A DNA stretch of 64,000 nt. Origin: Janibacter alkaliphilus. GTDB taxonomy: Bacteria > Actinomycetota > Actinomycetes > Actinomycetales > Dermatophilaceae. The translations under genes and the position numbers were made by a program. The stretch lies in NCBI RefSeq assembly GCF_013408565.1, contig NZ_JACBZX010000001.1, positions 2,852,001 through 2,916,000 on the forward strand, read 5' to 3'. Positions 1 through 13,595 of the stretch are shown here, piece after piece. How positions within the stretch are numbered: position 1 is the first letter of the stretch; the number at the start of each line of letters is the position of its first letter. The notes beneath the pieces were generated by a model. That model did not search any database and was not told where the DNA came from. It worked only from the letters and a program-made list of their open reading frames with translations.

Positions 1-33
1 GGAGTGCCCGTCCAGCAGCATCAGTCGACTCAC
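1..33 (-). CDS. polA: DNA polymerase I, N-terminal fragment (partial)
   Basis: Read leftward from a GTG at 33, the 11 codons before the window edge give MSRLMLLDGHS. The LMLLDGHS string is the first strand of the 5'-nuclease domain of actinobacterial DNA polymerase I, which fills Okazaki-fragment and repair gaps. Divergent placement of polA beside a hotdog thioesterase, an ANTAR regulator and pyruvate kinase is common actinobacterial gene order, which supports the call. A TAGGGT hexamer lies 7 bases before the GTG, so the transcript is probably leaderless. Only the extreme N terminus is visible. Confidence 0.8.
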   Translation of the reverse strand, partial: MSRLMLLDGHS

Positions 34-40
34 GGGCCCG

Positions 41-46
41 ACCCTA
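41..46 (-). promoter_or_regulatory. Candidate -10 element of polA (leaderless)
   Basis: TAGGGT on the minus strand fits TANNNT and ends 7 bases before the polA GTG, so transcription would begin at or next to the start codon. No convincing -35 is visible. Confidence 0.5.
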
Positions 47-212
47 TCTGCGTGCTCCGACAGCGTCAGCGGCCGACGTGGCCGCCGCCCGGTACCGACT
101 GTCACGGCCTCGTGGAGAGCACCGTCGGGAATCGCGCCGAAAGGCCGGACGGGCTGCACTCTGGCCTATGGTTGGCTCCGCAGATCAACCGTGCCCTGTG
201 CGAGGAGAACCG

Positions 213-626
213 ATGACCGACCCGCAGCCAGCTCTGACCCCTGCGCTGGCGCGCCGCGAGGTGGGCGCGCTCGCCGCACGGATGGGCATCGAGGTGGTCG
301 AGGCGTCCCCGGAGCGCGTGGTGGCGACCATGCCGGTCGCCGACAACACGCAGCCCTACGGCCTTCTCCACGGTGGCGCCTCGGTCGTGCTCGCCGAGAC
401 CCTCGGCTCGATCGGCTCGGCGCTGCACGCCGGTCAGGGCCGGGTCGCGGTCGGGATCGAGATCAACGCCACGCATCACCGCTCAGCGACCGAGGGCGTG
501 GTCACAGGGGTGGCCACCCCGCTCACCCGGGGGCGCACACTGGCGTCCTACGAGGTGGTCATCACCGACGAGCAGGACCGCCGCGTGTGCACCTCGCGCA
601 TCTCCTGCCTGGTGCGCGACGCGTGA
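213..626 (+). CDS. Hotdog-fold thioesterase (PaaI/EntH type)
   Basis: A 137-residue single hotdog domain. The motif NTQPYGLLHGG followed by the glutamate of LAETLGS matches the active site of the PaaI/YbdB/MenI acyl-CoA thioesterase group, where the HGG region and that glutamate hydrolyse small aromatic or acyl-CoA thioesters. The physiological substrate cannot be told from the sequence; 1,4-dihydroxy-2-naphthoyl-CoA or phenylacetyl-CoA-type substrates are possible. I chose the ATG at 213 because GAGGAG precedes it and because the reading-frame extension upstream has no family similarity. It is divergent from polA and lies 7 bp before the next gene, with which it may be cotranscribed. Confidence 0.85.
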   Translation: MTDPQPALTPALARREVGALAARMGIEVVEASPERVVATMPVADNTQPYGLLHGGASVVLAETLGSIGSALHAGQGRVAVGIEINATHHRSATEGVVTGVATPLTRGRTLASYEVVITDEQDRRVCTSRISCLVRDA

Positions 627-633
627 CTGATCT

Positions 634-2412
634 GTGAGACCGGCACGGCGGTCGAGCCGGCGCCCCGCTCGGCGACCCGACCTGCTGCGCCGGGCGTGGG
701 AGAGCGACCTGGCGCGAACCGCCCGACATCTCCGCTCGTACCCGTCGGGCCCGGGCCTGGGCCTGGTGCTGCAGCTCGCGTGCCTGCTGGGTCCCGGATG
801 GGCCTTCGTCAAGGCCGTGCGGATCGACTGGACACCCGAGGGCGACGACGCGATGATCGCCCTCCGCGCGATGGACGTCTTCTCCACCTCCCCTCCGGTC
901 ATGGGTCAGCGCTCGACCAGCGGGATGAACGACCCGAGCCTGGCCTCCCACCACCTCGGCCCTCTGGAGTACTACCTGTTGGCGCCGCTGGGTGAGCTCT
1001 TCGGCTGGGCACCCTGGAGCATCGCACTGACCATGTGCTTGCTGGCCGCCGCCTGCTCGCTCATCACCGTGCGTGGCGCGCTGCACCTCGGTGGTCCCGT
1101 GGCCGCATGCGGCGCCCTCGGGACGGTCCTGCTGACCCAGTGGGCTATCGGCGTGGAGGGGATGTTCCGACCCTTCAACCCCTACCCCGCTCTGCTCGCC
1201 CTGCTCGCCGTCATGGTGCTCGCCTGGGCCCTGCTCGTCGGACGCTGGTGGGCGGCGCCGCCTTTCGTCGTGCTCGTGTCCCTCGTGGCCCAGGCGAACC
1301 TCGCCTATGCCCCGATCGCCGTGGGCCTCGGCCTCGGTACGCTGCTGCTCGCCGGGGTCTCGGCGAGGCGCGGTCGATGGGTCTACGAGGGCCGAGAGCG
1401 AGGACCGTACCGGCAGCGCAATCGCAAGCCGCCTCGGGACCACGTCGGTGACCACAGCCTGCTCGGACGCATGCCTCGTCCGCTCGTCTGGGCCACGGTC
1501 CTGCTGATCCTCTGCTGGCTCCCCTCCACGGTCGAGCTGTTCCTGTACGAGCCGAACAACGCCACCCAGCTCTACCGCTACGCGACCGCCCCGGATGACC
1601 CGCGGCGCGGCCTCAACGTCGAGGGGATGCTCCACCTCCTGGAGATCTTCGCCCCGGGGCCCGGCGGCTTCGGCCAGCTCACCCCGGACCTGACACTCCA
1701 GAGGAACCCGGCGATGATGCTGGTCGGCGTCCTGGTCATCCTGCTCGGGGTGCTCGGCTGCTCTCGGGTCGGGCTCCGTCCCGGACGCAGCAACGCGGTG
1801 CTGCCCTGCCGGGTGGCTACCGCTGGACTGCTGGGCGGCGCAGTCAGCGCCGCGCTGCTGCCGACCGGCCTGATCGCCCCCTACTATGTGGCGCTCCACC
1901 TGCCTCTGGCGACCTTCACCTGGTTCGCGGTGCTGTGGCGGATGTACGCCGCGATGCCCGGCGCGCGCAATCGACCCACGACAAGGGTGCGCCACGCATT
2001 GACGGTGGCAGCAGCAGCCGCCGCCGGCCTCGCAACCGTGACCGCCAGACCCATCGACGTCACCCCGCTGCTGGATGCCGGCCGAGTCGTCGCTGGTGCC
2101 GACGAGGTGGTGTCCAAGACCGGGGAACCCGACGCCCTGATCATCCGCGGCGAGGGAGGGGCGATCGTCGCCTTGAGCTACACCAGTGCGGTGGCGTTCG
2201 ATCAGCACAGACAAGGTCGCACGATCTACGACCAGGGCGCGTGGCCCTTCCCAGAGGACTTCGACGAGCGGCGGATCGACGATGCTCCATCGGGAGGCTA
2301 CGAGCTCTACATCAGCGACGAGGCCTGGGCGCGCCCGGCCGAGCTTCAGCAGTGGTCGGTACCGACCAAGACACCCGAACCAGGCAATATCTACCTGACC
2401 GCCGATCCCTGA
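634..2412 (+). CDS. Polytopic membrane protein, GT-C glycosyltransferase-like
   Basis: A 592-residue protein with roughly ten hydrophobic segments and a soluble C-terminal part (about residues 470-592). After the first membrane segment comes GDDAMIALRAMDVF, and further on HHLGPLEYYLLAP. An acidic pair in the first outer loop followed by an H-x-GP-x-x-YY loop is typical of GT-C lipid-linked-sugar glycosyltransferases (PMT/ArnT-like). This is inference from layout; I do not recognise the specific family. It starts at GTG 634, 7 bp after the thioesterase stop, without an obvious ribosome site, so it may be translationally coupled. The next gene begins 173 bp downstream; nothing identifiable lies in that gap. 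Confidence 0.6.
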   Translation: MRPARRSSRRPARRPDLLRRAWESDLARTARHLRSYPSGPGLGLVLQLACLLGPGWAFVKAVRIDWTPEGDDAMIALRAMDVFSTSPPVMGQRSTSGMNDPSLASHHLGPLEYYLLAPLGELFGWAPWSIALTMCLLAAACSLITVRGALHLGGPVAACGALGTVLLTQWAIGVEGMFRPFNPYPALLALLAVMVLAWALLVGRWWAAPPFVVLVSLVAQANLAYAPIAVGLGLGTLLLAGVSARRGRWVYEGRERGPYRQRNRKPPRDHVGDHSLLGRMPRPLVWATVLLILCWLPSTVELFLYEPNNATQLYRYATAPDDPRRGLNVEGMLHLLEIFAPGPGGFGQLTPDLTLQRNPAMMLVGVLVILLGVLGCSRVGLRPGRSNAVLPCRVATAGLLGGAVSAALLPTGLIAPYYVALHLPLATFTWFAVLWRMYAAMPGARNRPTTRVRHALTVAAAAAAGLATVTARPIDVTPLLDAGRVVAGADEVVSKTGEPDALIIRGEGGAIVALSYTSAVAFDQHRQGRTIYDQGAWPFPEDFDERRIDDAPSGGYELYISDEAWARPAELQQWSVPTKTPEPGNIYLTADP

Positions 2413-2585
2413 CCTCACGGCTCGCACAGGTACGGCTCTCAGGACTGGTCCATCGCGGTGACGACGGACCGAGGACTCCCGCCGGATCATCGCCACCGAG
2501 CACCCGACGGCTCTGGCGAGCTGCTCGTCTATCGTGTCCCGGGCGGCTGAGGGGCCGGCCCGAGGACTGAGACGCAGGGGGGCGC

Positions 2586-3338
2586 ATGGACGTGGTCGGC
2601 GCCGGCACCCTGCTCAACACCGCGACGATCGTCCTCGGCGCGCTGCTCGGGCTGCTCGTCGGCGGCCGGCTGCCCGAGCGCACCCGGCGGGTGGTCACCG
2701 ACGCTCTGGGCCTGGTCGTGATCCTGGTCGCCGCGCTCTCCGCGGCCGAGGTGGTCTCGCCGGTGGTCACCGACGCGCTGGGCACCAGCGCCCCGGTGCT
2801 CATCGTCATGGGCTCGCTCCTGGTCGGCGCGCTCGTCGGCACCGCCCTGGGCATCGAGTCCCGGCTGGCCGCGCTGGCCGGCGTGGTGCAGCGCCGGGTC
2901 GGCCGGGAGGGTAGGTCGCACGCCTCGCGCGAACGCTTCATCGAGGGCTGGCTGACCGCGACGCTGCTCTTCTGCACCGGTCCGCTGACCGTGCTCGGCA
3001 GCCTGGACGACGGCCTCGGGCGCGGCATCGACAAGCTGGCGCTGAAGTCGGTGATGGACGGCTTCGCCGCGCTGGCCTTCGCCTCCACCTTCGGGATCGG
3101 GGTGCTCTTCTCCGCGGTGAGCGTGCTCGTCGTGCAGGGCACGATCACCGTGCTCGGGCTGCTGCTCGGCGAGATCCTGCCCGAGGTGCACGTGCTCATG
3201 CTCAGCGCGACCGGCGGTCTCGTGCTCGTCGGGATCGCGCTGCGCCTGATGCAGATCCGCGACGTCGCCGTCGGCGACCTGCTGCCGGCGCTGGTCGTGG
3301 CGCCGCTGCTCACCCAGCTGGTGCTCACCCTGGGGTAG
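2586..3338 (+). CDS. DUF554 family membrane protein
   Basis: A 250-residue integral membrane protein with about seven hydrophobic segments. GTLLNTATIVLGALLGLLVGGRLP at the N terminus and GPLTVLGSLDDGLG with ALKSVMDGFAALAFAS in the middle are hallmark stretches of DUF554 (YdfK/YqgA family). The molecular function of the family is unknown; a transport role is often suggested. A strong purine-rich ribosome site (AGGGGGGC) precedes the ATG at 2586. It converges on the response regulator, with a hairpin in the 44-bp gap. Confidence 0.85.
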   Translation: MDVVGAGTLLNTATIVLGALLGLLVGGRLPERTRRVVTDALGLVVILVAALSAAEVVSPVVTDALGTSAPVLIVMGSLLVGALVGTALGIESRLAALAGVVQRRVGREGRSHASRERFIEGWLTATLLFCTGPLTVLGSLDDGLGRGIDKLALKSVMDGFAALAFASTFGIGVLFSAVSVLVVQGTITVLGLLLGEILPEVHVLMLSATGGLVLVGIALRLMQIRDVAVGDLLPALVVAPLLTQLVLTLG

Positions 3339-3363
3339 CGCCAGGGCTCCCTGGACCGGCGCT
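3337..3363. terminator. Nested hairpin between convergent genes
   Basis: AGCGCC pairs with GGCGCT as an outer stem and CAGGG with CCCTG as an inner stem, between the convergent stops of the DUF554 gene and the ANTAR regulator. There is no U-tract, as is usual in high-GC genomes. It could end transcripts from both sides. Confidence 0.45.
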
Positions 3364-3382
3364 CAGGATCCGGCGCGCAGGC

Positions 3383-4048
3383 TCAGGCCTTGTCCATCCC
3401 CGCGACGACGGCGTCGGAGACCTCGCGCATGCCCATCCGGCGGTCCATCGCCGTCTTCTGGATCCACCGGAATGCCTCGGCCTCGCTGATCTTCAGCTTC
3501 TTCATGAGCACGCCCTTGGCCCGCTCCACCGCCTTGCGCGTCTCCAGGCGCTCGCCGAGGTCGGCGACCTCTGACTCCAGCGCCTTGAGCTCGGCCCAGC
3601 GGGACCGGGCCACCTCGATCGCCGGGGTGACGTCGCCGGCGGTGAAGGGCTTGACGACGTAGGCCATCACCCCGGCGTCACGGGCCCGCTCGACGAGCTC
3701 CTTCTGGCTGAAGGCGGTGAGCATGACCACCGGGCAGATCCGCTTCTCGCCGATCGCCTCGGCCGCGCTCAGCCCGTCCATCACCGGCATCTTGATGTCC
3801 AGGATCGCCAGGTCGGGTTGCAGCGACTCGGCCAGGGCCACCGCCTGCTCACCGTCGGAGGCCTGGCCCACGACCTCGTAGCCGGCGTCGCCGAGCATCT
3901 CGGCGAGGTCGAGCCGGATGATCGCCTCGTCCTCGGCCAGCAGCACCCGCAGCGGCGCGCCGCCGTCCGGCCCCTCGGCCTGCTGCGGCGCACCGCTCTC
4001 GACGGTGCTGCCCTCGACGGTGCTCTCGTCGGCCGTGCTGTCGTCCAT
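3383..4048 (-). CDS. ANTAR-domain response regulator (AmiR/NasT type)
   Basis: A 221-residue two-domain regulator. After an acidic, Ser/Thr-rich N-terminal tail of about 33 residues comes a CheY-like receiver, with acidic pocket AEDE, phosphoacceptor aspartate in [13 protein letters not shown] and conserved lysine in VVKPF. A coiled linker and a C-terminal ANTAR RNA-binding domain follow ([24 protein letters not shown]). ANTAR proteins bind twin-hairpin RNAs and act as antiterminators. I start it at ATG 4048, which is preceded by GAGGAG. The reading frame extends to 4105, but that part is antisense to tRNA-Leu and is not protein-like. No partner kinase is adjacent. Confidence 0.9.
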   Translation of the reverse strand: MDDSTADESTVEGSTVESGAPQQAEGPDGGAPLRVLLAEDEAIIRLDLAEMLGDAGYEVVGQASDGEQAVALAESLQPDLAILDIKMPVMDGLSAAEAIGEKRICPVVMLTAFSQKELVERARDAGVMAYVVKPFTAGDVTPAIEVARSRWAELKALESEVADLGERLETRKAVERAKGVLMKKLKISEAEAFRWIQKTAMDRRMGMREVSDAVVAGMDKA

Positions 4049-4075
4049 GGTGCTCCTCGTCGTCATCGAGCTGGC

Positions 4076-4161
4076 TGGTGCCGAGAGCGGGACTCGAACC
4101 CGCACGCCCTCGCGGGCAGAGCATTTTGAGTGCCCCGTGTCTGCCGTTCCACCACCTCGGC
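4076..4161 (-). tRNA. tRNA-Leu (anticodon CAA)
   Basis: The minus strand begins GCCGAGG and ends CTCGGCA followed by an encoded CCA. It contains a T-arm GGTTCGAGTCC, a class-II variable arm, and the anticodon loop CTCAAAA on a GGGCA/TGCTC stem, giving anticodon CAA for UUG codons. Length 86 with CCA fits tRNA-Leu. It lies between the ANTAR regulator and pyk. Confidence 0.95.
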
Positions 4162-4187
4162 CGGCCGGGCCATCCTACGTGCCCGGC

Positions 4188-5672
4188 TCACATCGCCATG
4201 CCGCTGCCGGTGGCATCGGTGGTGTCCTCGTCGCCGTGGTACGCGGCAGCCACCTTGTCCCGGGCGTCACCGATCCGGTGCACCCGCAGGGCGTTCGTCG
4301 AGCCGGGGATGCCCGGCGGCGACCCGGCCACGATGACGACGAGGTCGCCCTCGACGCACCAGCCGAGGTCGAGCAGCGTCTGGTCGACCATCATCGCGTA
4401 CTGGTCGGTGTGCGTGACCGGCCCGGTGAGGAAGGTCTGCATGCCCCACACCAGGGAGAGCTGGCTGCGGGTGTCCTGCACGGGGGAGAAGGCGAGCATC
4501 GGCAGCCCGGAGCGGACCTGGGCCAGCCGGCGGGCGGCCCCGCCGAGCTGGGTGAAGGCGACGAGGTACTTCACCCCGAGCGACTCCCCGACCTCGGCGG
4601 CGGCCGCGGTGACCACCCCGCCCTGCGTGCTGGGCCCGCCGGGCAGCGCCCCGATGCGGTGCAGCCCCTCGTCCTCGGTCTTGGCGATGATCCGGGACAT
4701 CGTCTTGACCGCCTCGATCGGGAAGCGGCCGGCGGCGGTCTCCCCGGAGAGCATCAGCGCGTCGGCGCCGTCGAGCACGGCGTTGGCGGCGTCGGAGGCC
4801 TCGGCGCGGGTGGGGCGGGAGTTCTCCATCATCGACTCGAGCACCTGGGTGGCGACGATGACCGGCTTGGCCCGGGCGCGGGCGAGCTCGACCGCCCGCT
4901 TCTGCACCAGCGGCACCTCCTCCAGCGGCATCTCCACGCCGAGGTCGCCGCGGGCGACCATGATCCCGTCGAAGGCGTCGACGACGGCCTCGAGGTTGTC
5001 CACCGCCTGCGGCTTCTCGACCTTCGCGATGACCGGCAGGCGCACCCCCACCTCGTCCATGATGGCGTGCACCGGGCGGATGTCCTCGGGCGAGCGGACG
5101 AAGCTCAGCGCGATGTAGTCGGCCCGCAGCCGCAGCGCCCAGCGCAGGTCGTCCTCGTCCTTCTCGGACAGGGCCGGCACGCTGACCGCGACACCGGGGA
5201 GGTTGATCCCCTTCTTGTCCGAGACCGGTCCGCCGTAGACGACGACGCAGCGCACCTCGGTCTCGTCGACGTCGTGCACGCTGAGCGTGATCTTGCCGTC
5301 GTCGATGAGCACCCGGTCGCCCGGGCTGACGTCCCCGGGCAGGCCCTTGTAGGTGGTGCCGACGATGGTGGCGTCGCCCTCGACCTCGCGGGTGGTGATG
5401 GTGAAGCGGTCCCCGGCGGAGAGCACGATCGGCCCGTCGGCGAAGGTGCCGATCCGGATCTTCGGGCCCTGCAGGTCGACCAGCACACCGACCGCGTGGC
5501 CGCTCTCGTCGGAGGCGGCCCGGACCTGCGCGTAGTTCTGCTCGTGGAAGGCGTGGTCGCCGTGGGAGAGGTTGAGCCGCGCCACGTCCATGCCCGCGGC
5601 GACCAGCTCGCGGATGCGCTGGGGGGAGGAGGTGGCGGGGCCGAGGGTGCTGACGATCTTCGCTCGACGCAT
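4188..5672 (-). CDS. pyk: Pyruvate kinase
   Basis: A 494-residue enzyme of the last glycolytic step (phosphoenolpyruvate + ADP to pyruvate + ATP). Visible signatures are MRRAKIVSTLGPAT at the N terminus, NLSHGD, the phosphate-binding DLQGPKIRIG, the active-site block VIAKVEKPQAVDNL, VARGDLGVEMP, and ATQVLESM followed by RPTRAEASDAANA. The C-terminal domain (GSPPGIPGSTNALRVHRIG) is the usual allosteric site. Length and all motifs are normal. TAGGCT ends 6 bases before the ATG, so the transcript is probably leaderless. It is followed downstream by tRNA-Leu. Confidence 0.97.
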   Translation of the reverse strand: MRRAKIVSTLGPATSSPQRIRELVAAGMDVARLNLSHGDHAFHEQNYAQVRAASDESGHAVGVLVDLQGPKIRIGTFADGPIVLSAGDRFTITTREVEGDATIVGTTYKGLPGDVSPGDRVLIDDGKITLSVHDVDETEVRCVVVYGGPVSDKKGINLPGVAVSVPALSEKDEDDLRWALRLRADYIALSFVRSPEDIRPVHAIMDEVGVRLPVIAKVEKPQAVDNLEAVVDAFDGIMVARGDLGVEMPLEEVPLVQKRAVELARARAKPVIVATQVLESMMENSRPTRAEASDAANAVLDGADALMLSGETAAGRFPIEAVKTMSRIIAKTEDEGLHRIGALPGGPSTQGGVVTAAAAEVGESLGVKYLVAFTQLGGAARRLAQVRSGLPMLAFSPVQDTRSQLSLVWGMQTFLTGPVTHTDQYAMMVDQTLLDLGWCVEGDLVVIVAGSPPGIPGSTNALRVHRIGDARDKVAAAYHGDEDTTDATGSGMAM

Positions 5673-5678
5673 GCCCCC

Positions 5679-5684
5679 AGCCTA
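5679..5684 (-). promoter_or_regulatory. Candidate -10 element of pyk (leaderless)
   Basis: TAGGCT on the minus strand, 6 bases before the pyk ATG. Confidence 0.5.
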
Positions 5685-5730
5685 GTGGGACGGATCACGT
5701 CGGCGCGCACCGGGGCGCGACCGGACGGGC

Positions 5731-5760
5731 GGACCCGGGCACACTGCCGTGCCCGGATCC
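5731..5760 (-). terminator. Hairpin terminator after gltD
   Basis: CCGGGCAC and GTGCCCGG form a perfect 8-bp stem around a 6-base loop, extended by GGA/TCC across one mismatch. It begins 24 bases past the gltD stop. No U-tract is present. Confidence 0.6.
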
Positions 5761-5783
5761 GCCCGCCGTTCAGGTCGTCCCGG

Positions 5784-7233
5784 TCAGACGGTCAGCGGCC
5801 GGTCGGTGGGGTTGACCGGGCGAGGCAGCGTGGAGCTGCCCATGAGGTAGGCGTCGACGCCCTGGGCGGCGGCGCGGCCCTCGGCGATGGCCCAGACGAT
5901 GAGCGACTGCCCGCGGCCGGCGTCACCGGCCGCGAAGACGCCCGGCACGCTGGTCATGTAGCTGGTGTCGCGGACGATGTTGGAGCGCTCGTCGGTCTCC
6001 AGGCCGAGCTGCTCGACGACGCCCTCGCGCTGCGGGCCGAGGAAGCCCATGGCCAGCAGCACCAGCTGCGCCGGGAGCACCTTCTCGGTGCCCTCGACCG
6101 GCTGGAAGCCGCTGTCGGTGCGCTCGACGTCGCAGACCTTGAGGCCGGAGACCCGGCCCTGCTCGTCCCCGACGGCCTCCAGCGTGCTGATCGCGTAGAG
6201 CCGCTCGCCGCCCTCCTCGTGCGCGGAGGCCACCCGGAAGATCATCGGGTAGGTCGGCCAGGGCTGGCTGCCCGGACGGTCCTCGCCGGGCTGCGGCATG
6301 ATCTCCAGGCTGGTGACCGACCGGGCGCCCTGGCGGATCGAGGTGCCGAGGCAGTCGGCGCCGGTGTCGCCGCCGCCGATGATGATGACGTCCTTGCCCT
6401 CCGCGGTGACCTGGCCCTCGACCTCCTCCCCGAGGCTGACCCGGTTCGCCGGGGGCAGGAAGTCCATCGCCTGCACGATGCCGTCCAGCTCGCGGCCCGG
6501 GACCGGCAGGTCGCGGGGCACGGTGGCCCCGGTGGCCAGCACCACGGCGTCGTAGCGGTCCCGCAGCTGCGGCCCGGTGACCTCGCCGCCGACGTCACGG
6601 CCGCAGCGGAAGCGGGTGCCCTCGGCCTTCATCTGCTGCAGCCGGCGGTCCAGGATGCGCTTCTCCATCTTGAACTCCGGGATGCCGTAGCGCAGCAGCC
6701 CGCCGGGCTTGTCGTCGCGCTCGTAGACCGCCACGGTGTGCCCGGCGCGGGTGAGCTGCTGGGCCACGGCCAGCCCGGCCGGGCCGGAGCCGACGACGGC
6801 CACGGTCTTGCCGGTGAGCCGGTCCGGGATCTGCGGCGGGACGTCGCCGCGGCCGAAGGCCTCCTCGATGGTGGTCACCTCGACCTGCTTGATCGTCACC
6901 GCGGGCTGGTTGATGCCCAGCACGCAGGCGGTCTCGCACGGTGCCGGGCACAGTCGGCCGGTGAACTCGGGGAAGTTGTTCGTCGCGTGCAGCCGCTCGA
7001 TGGCGTCGTGCCACTCCCCCCGGCGAGCCAGGTCGTTCCACTCCGGGATGAGGTTGCCCAGCGGGCAGCCGTTGTGGCAGAAGGGGATGCCGCAGTCCAT
7101 GCAGCGGCCGGCCTGGCGCTGCAGCTGGGCCAGCTCCTGCTCCTCGTAGACCTCCTTCCAGTCCTTGATCCGCACGTCGACGGGTCGCCGGGCCGGGAGC
7201 TCGCGCTCACGGGTGGTCAAGAAGCCACGGGGG

Positions 7234-7241
<8 letters not shown>
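5784..7241 (-). CDS. gltD: NADPH-dependent glutamate synthase, small subunit
   Basis: A 485-residue FAD protein that passes electrons from NADPH to the large subunit for glutamate formation. Two cysteine clusters in the N-terminal part ([17 protein letters not shown] and [13 protein letters not shown]) supply the [4Fe-4S] centres. [13 protein letters not shown] is the FAD-binding Rossmann loop and [13 protein letters not shown] the NADPH loop. The C-terminal [19 protein letters not shown] closes the FAD site. It overlaps the 3' end of gltB by 8 bp, so the two are translated as a pair. Confidence 0.97.
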
Positions 7242-11793
<4,552 letters not shown>

Positions 11794-11909
11794 GACGTCA
11801 CCGTCCTGTCTGTCGAGGGGCGCGTCCCGCTGACCATGGGAGGTCGCGGCGGCAGGACGAGCCGTGGGGCTGGGGCTGCTGTCGCGGACGGCGTCGGCCG
11901 CGTCCGGGG

Positions 11910-11915
11910 AGTGTA
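11910..11915 (-). promoter_or_regulatory. Possible -10 element of gltBD
   Basis: TACACT on the minus strand would give a leader of about 110 nt. An 8-bp palindrome TTACGTAA lies just upstream, overlapping the lgt stop. No clear -35 or known nitrogen-regulator box is recognised. Confidence 0.3.
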
Positions 11916-11928
11916 TCAGCGTGTCGTC

Positions 11929-12801
11929 TTACGTAATGAGAGCGCGCGTCTCATCATCTGAGATGCCGCCGGTGCCGCGCCCGGTCCGGCTCGCGCGCTC
12001 CCGCCGCCCGGCCCAGCGGTAGACCGCCACCCCGAGGAGGAAGACCACGAGGCAGGTCCAGACGTTGACCCGCAGCCCGAGGATGGTGTTCGCCGGGTCG
12101 CTGCGCATCAGCTCGACGACCACCCGGCCCAGCGGGTAGCCGGCCAGGTAGAGCCCGGCCACCTGTCCCGGGGCGAGCGGCCGGGTGCGGTCGAGCACGA
12201 GGATGACGATCGCCAGCGCGAGCAGGAAGAGCGACTCGTAGAGGAAGGTCGGGTGGTAGGTGCCCTGCACCACCGCGCTGCCGTCGGCCGCGCGCACCGC
12301 CTCCCCCGCCGCGGCGTCCCAGCGGTGGATCTCCAGGCCCCACGGCAGGTCGGTGGCCCGGCCGTAGATCTCGTTGTTGAACCAGTTGCCCCATCGGCCG
12401 ATCGCCTGGGCGACGAGGATCCCGGGGGCGGCGGCGTCGGCGAAGGTGAGGAAGGAGATCTCGTAGCGGCGGCAGGCGATCCAGGCACCGACGGCGCCGA
12501 CGGCGACCGCGCCCCAGATGCCCAGGCCCCCTTCCCAGATCTTCAGCGCGTCGACCGGGTCGCCGCCCTCGCCGAAGTACGGCTGCGGGGTAGTGATGAC
12601 GTGGTAGATCCGGCCGCCGACGATGCCGAAGGGGACCGCCCAGGCGGCGATGTCGAGGATGCCGCCCTCGGGGCCGCCGCGCTCGTCGAGGCGGCGCTGC
12701 CCCATCCACACGGCGACGACGATGCCGAGCAGGATGCACAGGGCGTAGGCGTGGACCGGTCCGATGGTGGCGTCGGTCGGGCTGGGGATCGCGGCGGTCA
12801 C
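11929..12801 (-). CDS. lgt: Phosphatidylglycerol-prolipoprotein diacylglyceryl transferase
   Basis: A 290-residue membrane enzyme that attaches diacylglycerol to the lipobox cysteine of prolipoproteins. The Lgt signature GRWGNWFNNEIYGRATDLPWG is present, preceded by the GGRIYHVI segment and followed by YHPTFLYES. About seven membrane spans are visible and the C-terminal tail is charged. Its start overlaps the DsbA-like gene stop by 4 bp. It is the last gene of the hisI-trp-lgt chain. Confidence 0.96.
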   Translation of the reverse strand: MTAAIPSPTDATIGPVHAYALCILLGIVVAVWMGQRRLDERGGPEGGILDIAAWAVPFGIVGGRIYHVITTPQPYFGEGGDPVDALKIWEGGLGIWGAVAVGAVGAWIACRRYEISFLTFADAAAPGILVAQAIGRWGNWFNNEIYGRATDLPWGLEIHRWDAAAGEAVRAADGSAVVQGTYHPTFLYESLFLLALAIVILVLDRTRPLAPGQVAGLYLAGYPLGRVVVELMRSDPANTILGLRVNVWTCLVVFLLGVAVYRWAGRRERASRTGRGTGGISDDETRALIT

Positions 12802-13586
12802 TCGGTGGCGACCTTGTCCTCGGGCACCTCACCGCTGCTGAGCACCTCGGCCAGCGCGTCCGGGTCCGGCTGGCCGGAGCCGTCGGCGAAGGAGCCCCAG
12901 CTGACCTCGGTGCCGTCGACGACCAGCGCCGGGGTGCCCGTGAAGCCGGCCTCCGAGCTGGCCTCCTCGACGCTGCGCACGTACTCCAGGTAGCGGTTCT
13001 CCTCGGTGCAGGTGGTGAACTCCTCGAGCTCCTCGCCGCTCAGGCCGGCCGCCTCGGCGGCCTCCGGGTAGGTCGACTCCGGGAAGCCGTCGGAGGTCTC
13101 CTCCGCGGGCTGCCGGGCGAAGAGCTCGGTGTGGTACTCGCTCCACGCGCCCTGGTCGGCGGCGCACAGGGCCGAGCTGCCGGCGATCGCCGAGCTCTCC
13201 CCGCCGGTGATGCTGTCGATGACCGTCTTCAGGTGCACGTTGAGGCGGATCTGCCCGTCGGCGGCCAGCTCGTCGATGGTCTCCCCGAAGGCCTCCTCGA
13301 AGGTCTTGCACACCGGGCAGCGGAAGTCCTCGTAGACGTCCACGGTCGGTGCTCCCTCGACGAGCTCGACGTCCGGGTAGGGGTTGTACGGCTCGCCGTC
13401 GGTCACGCCCTGGGGCGTCGCGTCCCCGCCCTCGGTGCCACGGGTGGCGCTCCAGATGACCCCGCCGACGACGAGCGCGATGATGAGCACGACGACGACA
13501 CCGGCGACGATGATCGGGTTCGCGCGGCCCGACGAGCCGTTGCCGGCGGCCTGGATCTTGGCCCGGCGGTCCTGAGGCGTGGACAT
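12798..13586 (-). CDS. Membrane-anchored DsbA-like thiol:disulfide oxidoreductase
   Basis: A 262-residue protein with a cytoplasmic basic N terminus, one membrane anchor (about residues 24-47) and an outward thioredoxin-fold domain. The active site is CPVC in YEDFRCPVCKTFEE, with the cis-proline loop at FTGTPALVVDG. This matches the DsbA/thioredoxin_4 family of actinobacteria, which oxidises or reduces disulfides of exported proteins. It follows a MauE-type membrane protein by 9 bp, and the pair probably works together, MauE recycling the anchored thioredoxin. Two further cysteines (SALCAADQ and TTCTEENR) may form a structural disulfide. Confidence 0.88.
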   Translation of the reverse strand: MSTPQDRRAKIQAAGNGSSGRANPIIVAGVVVVLIIALVVGGVIWSATRGTEGGDATPQGVTDGEPYNPYPDVELVEGAPTVDVYEDFRCPVCKTFEEAFGETIDELAADGQIRLNVHLKTVIDSITGGESSAIAGSSALCAADQGAWSEYHTELFARQPAEETSDGFPESTYPEAAEAAGLSGEELEEFTTCTEENRYLEYVRSVEEASSEAGFTGTPALVVDGTEVSWGSFADGSGQPDPDALAEVLSSGEVPEDKVATE

Positions 13587-13595
13587 GGGTCTCCT

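Noticed and set aside
562..2496. Leftward frame of 644 codons
   Set aside because: Antisense to the GT-C-like membrane protein and low in hydrophobic segments; Arg/Gly/His shadow composition.
4049..4105. N-terminal extension of the ANTAR regulator ([10 protein letters not shown])
   Set aside because: This stretch is the translation of the tRNA-Leu 3' part; the ATG at 4048 with GAGGAG is the better start.
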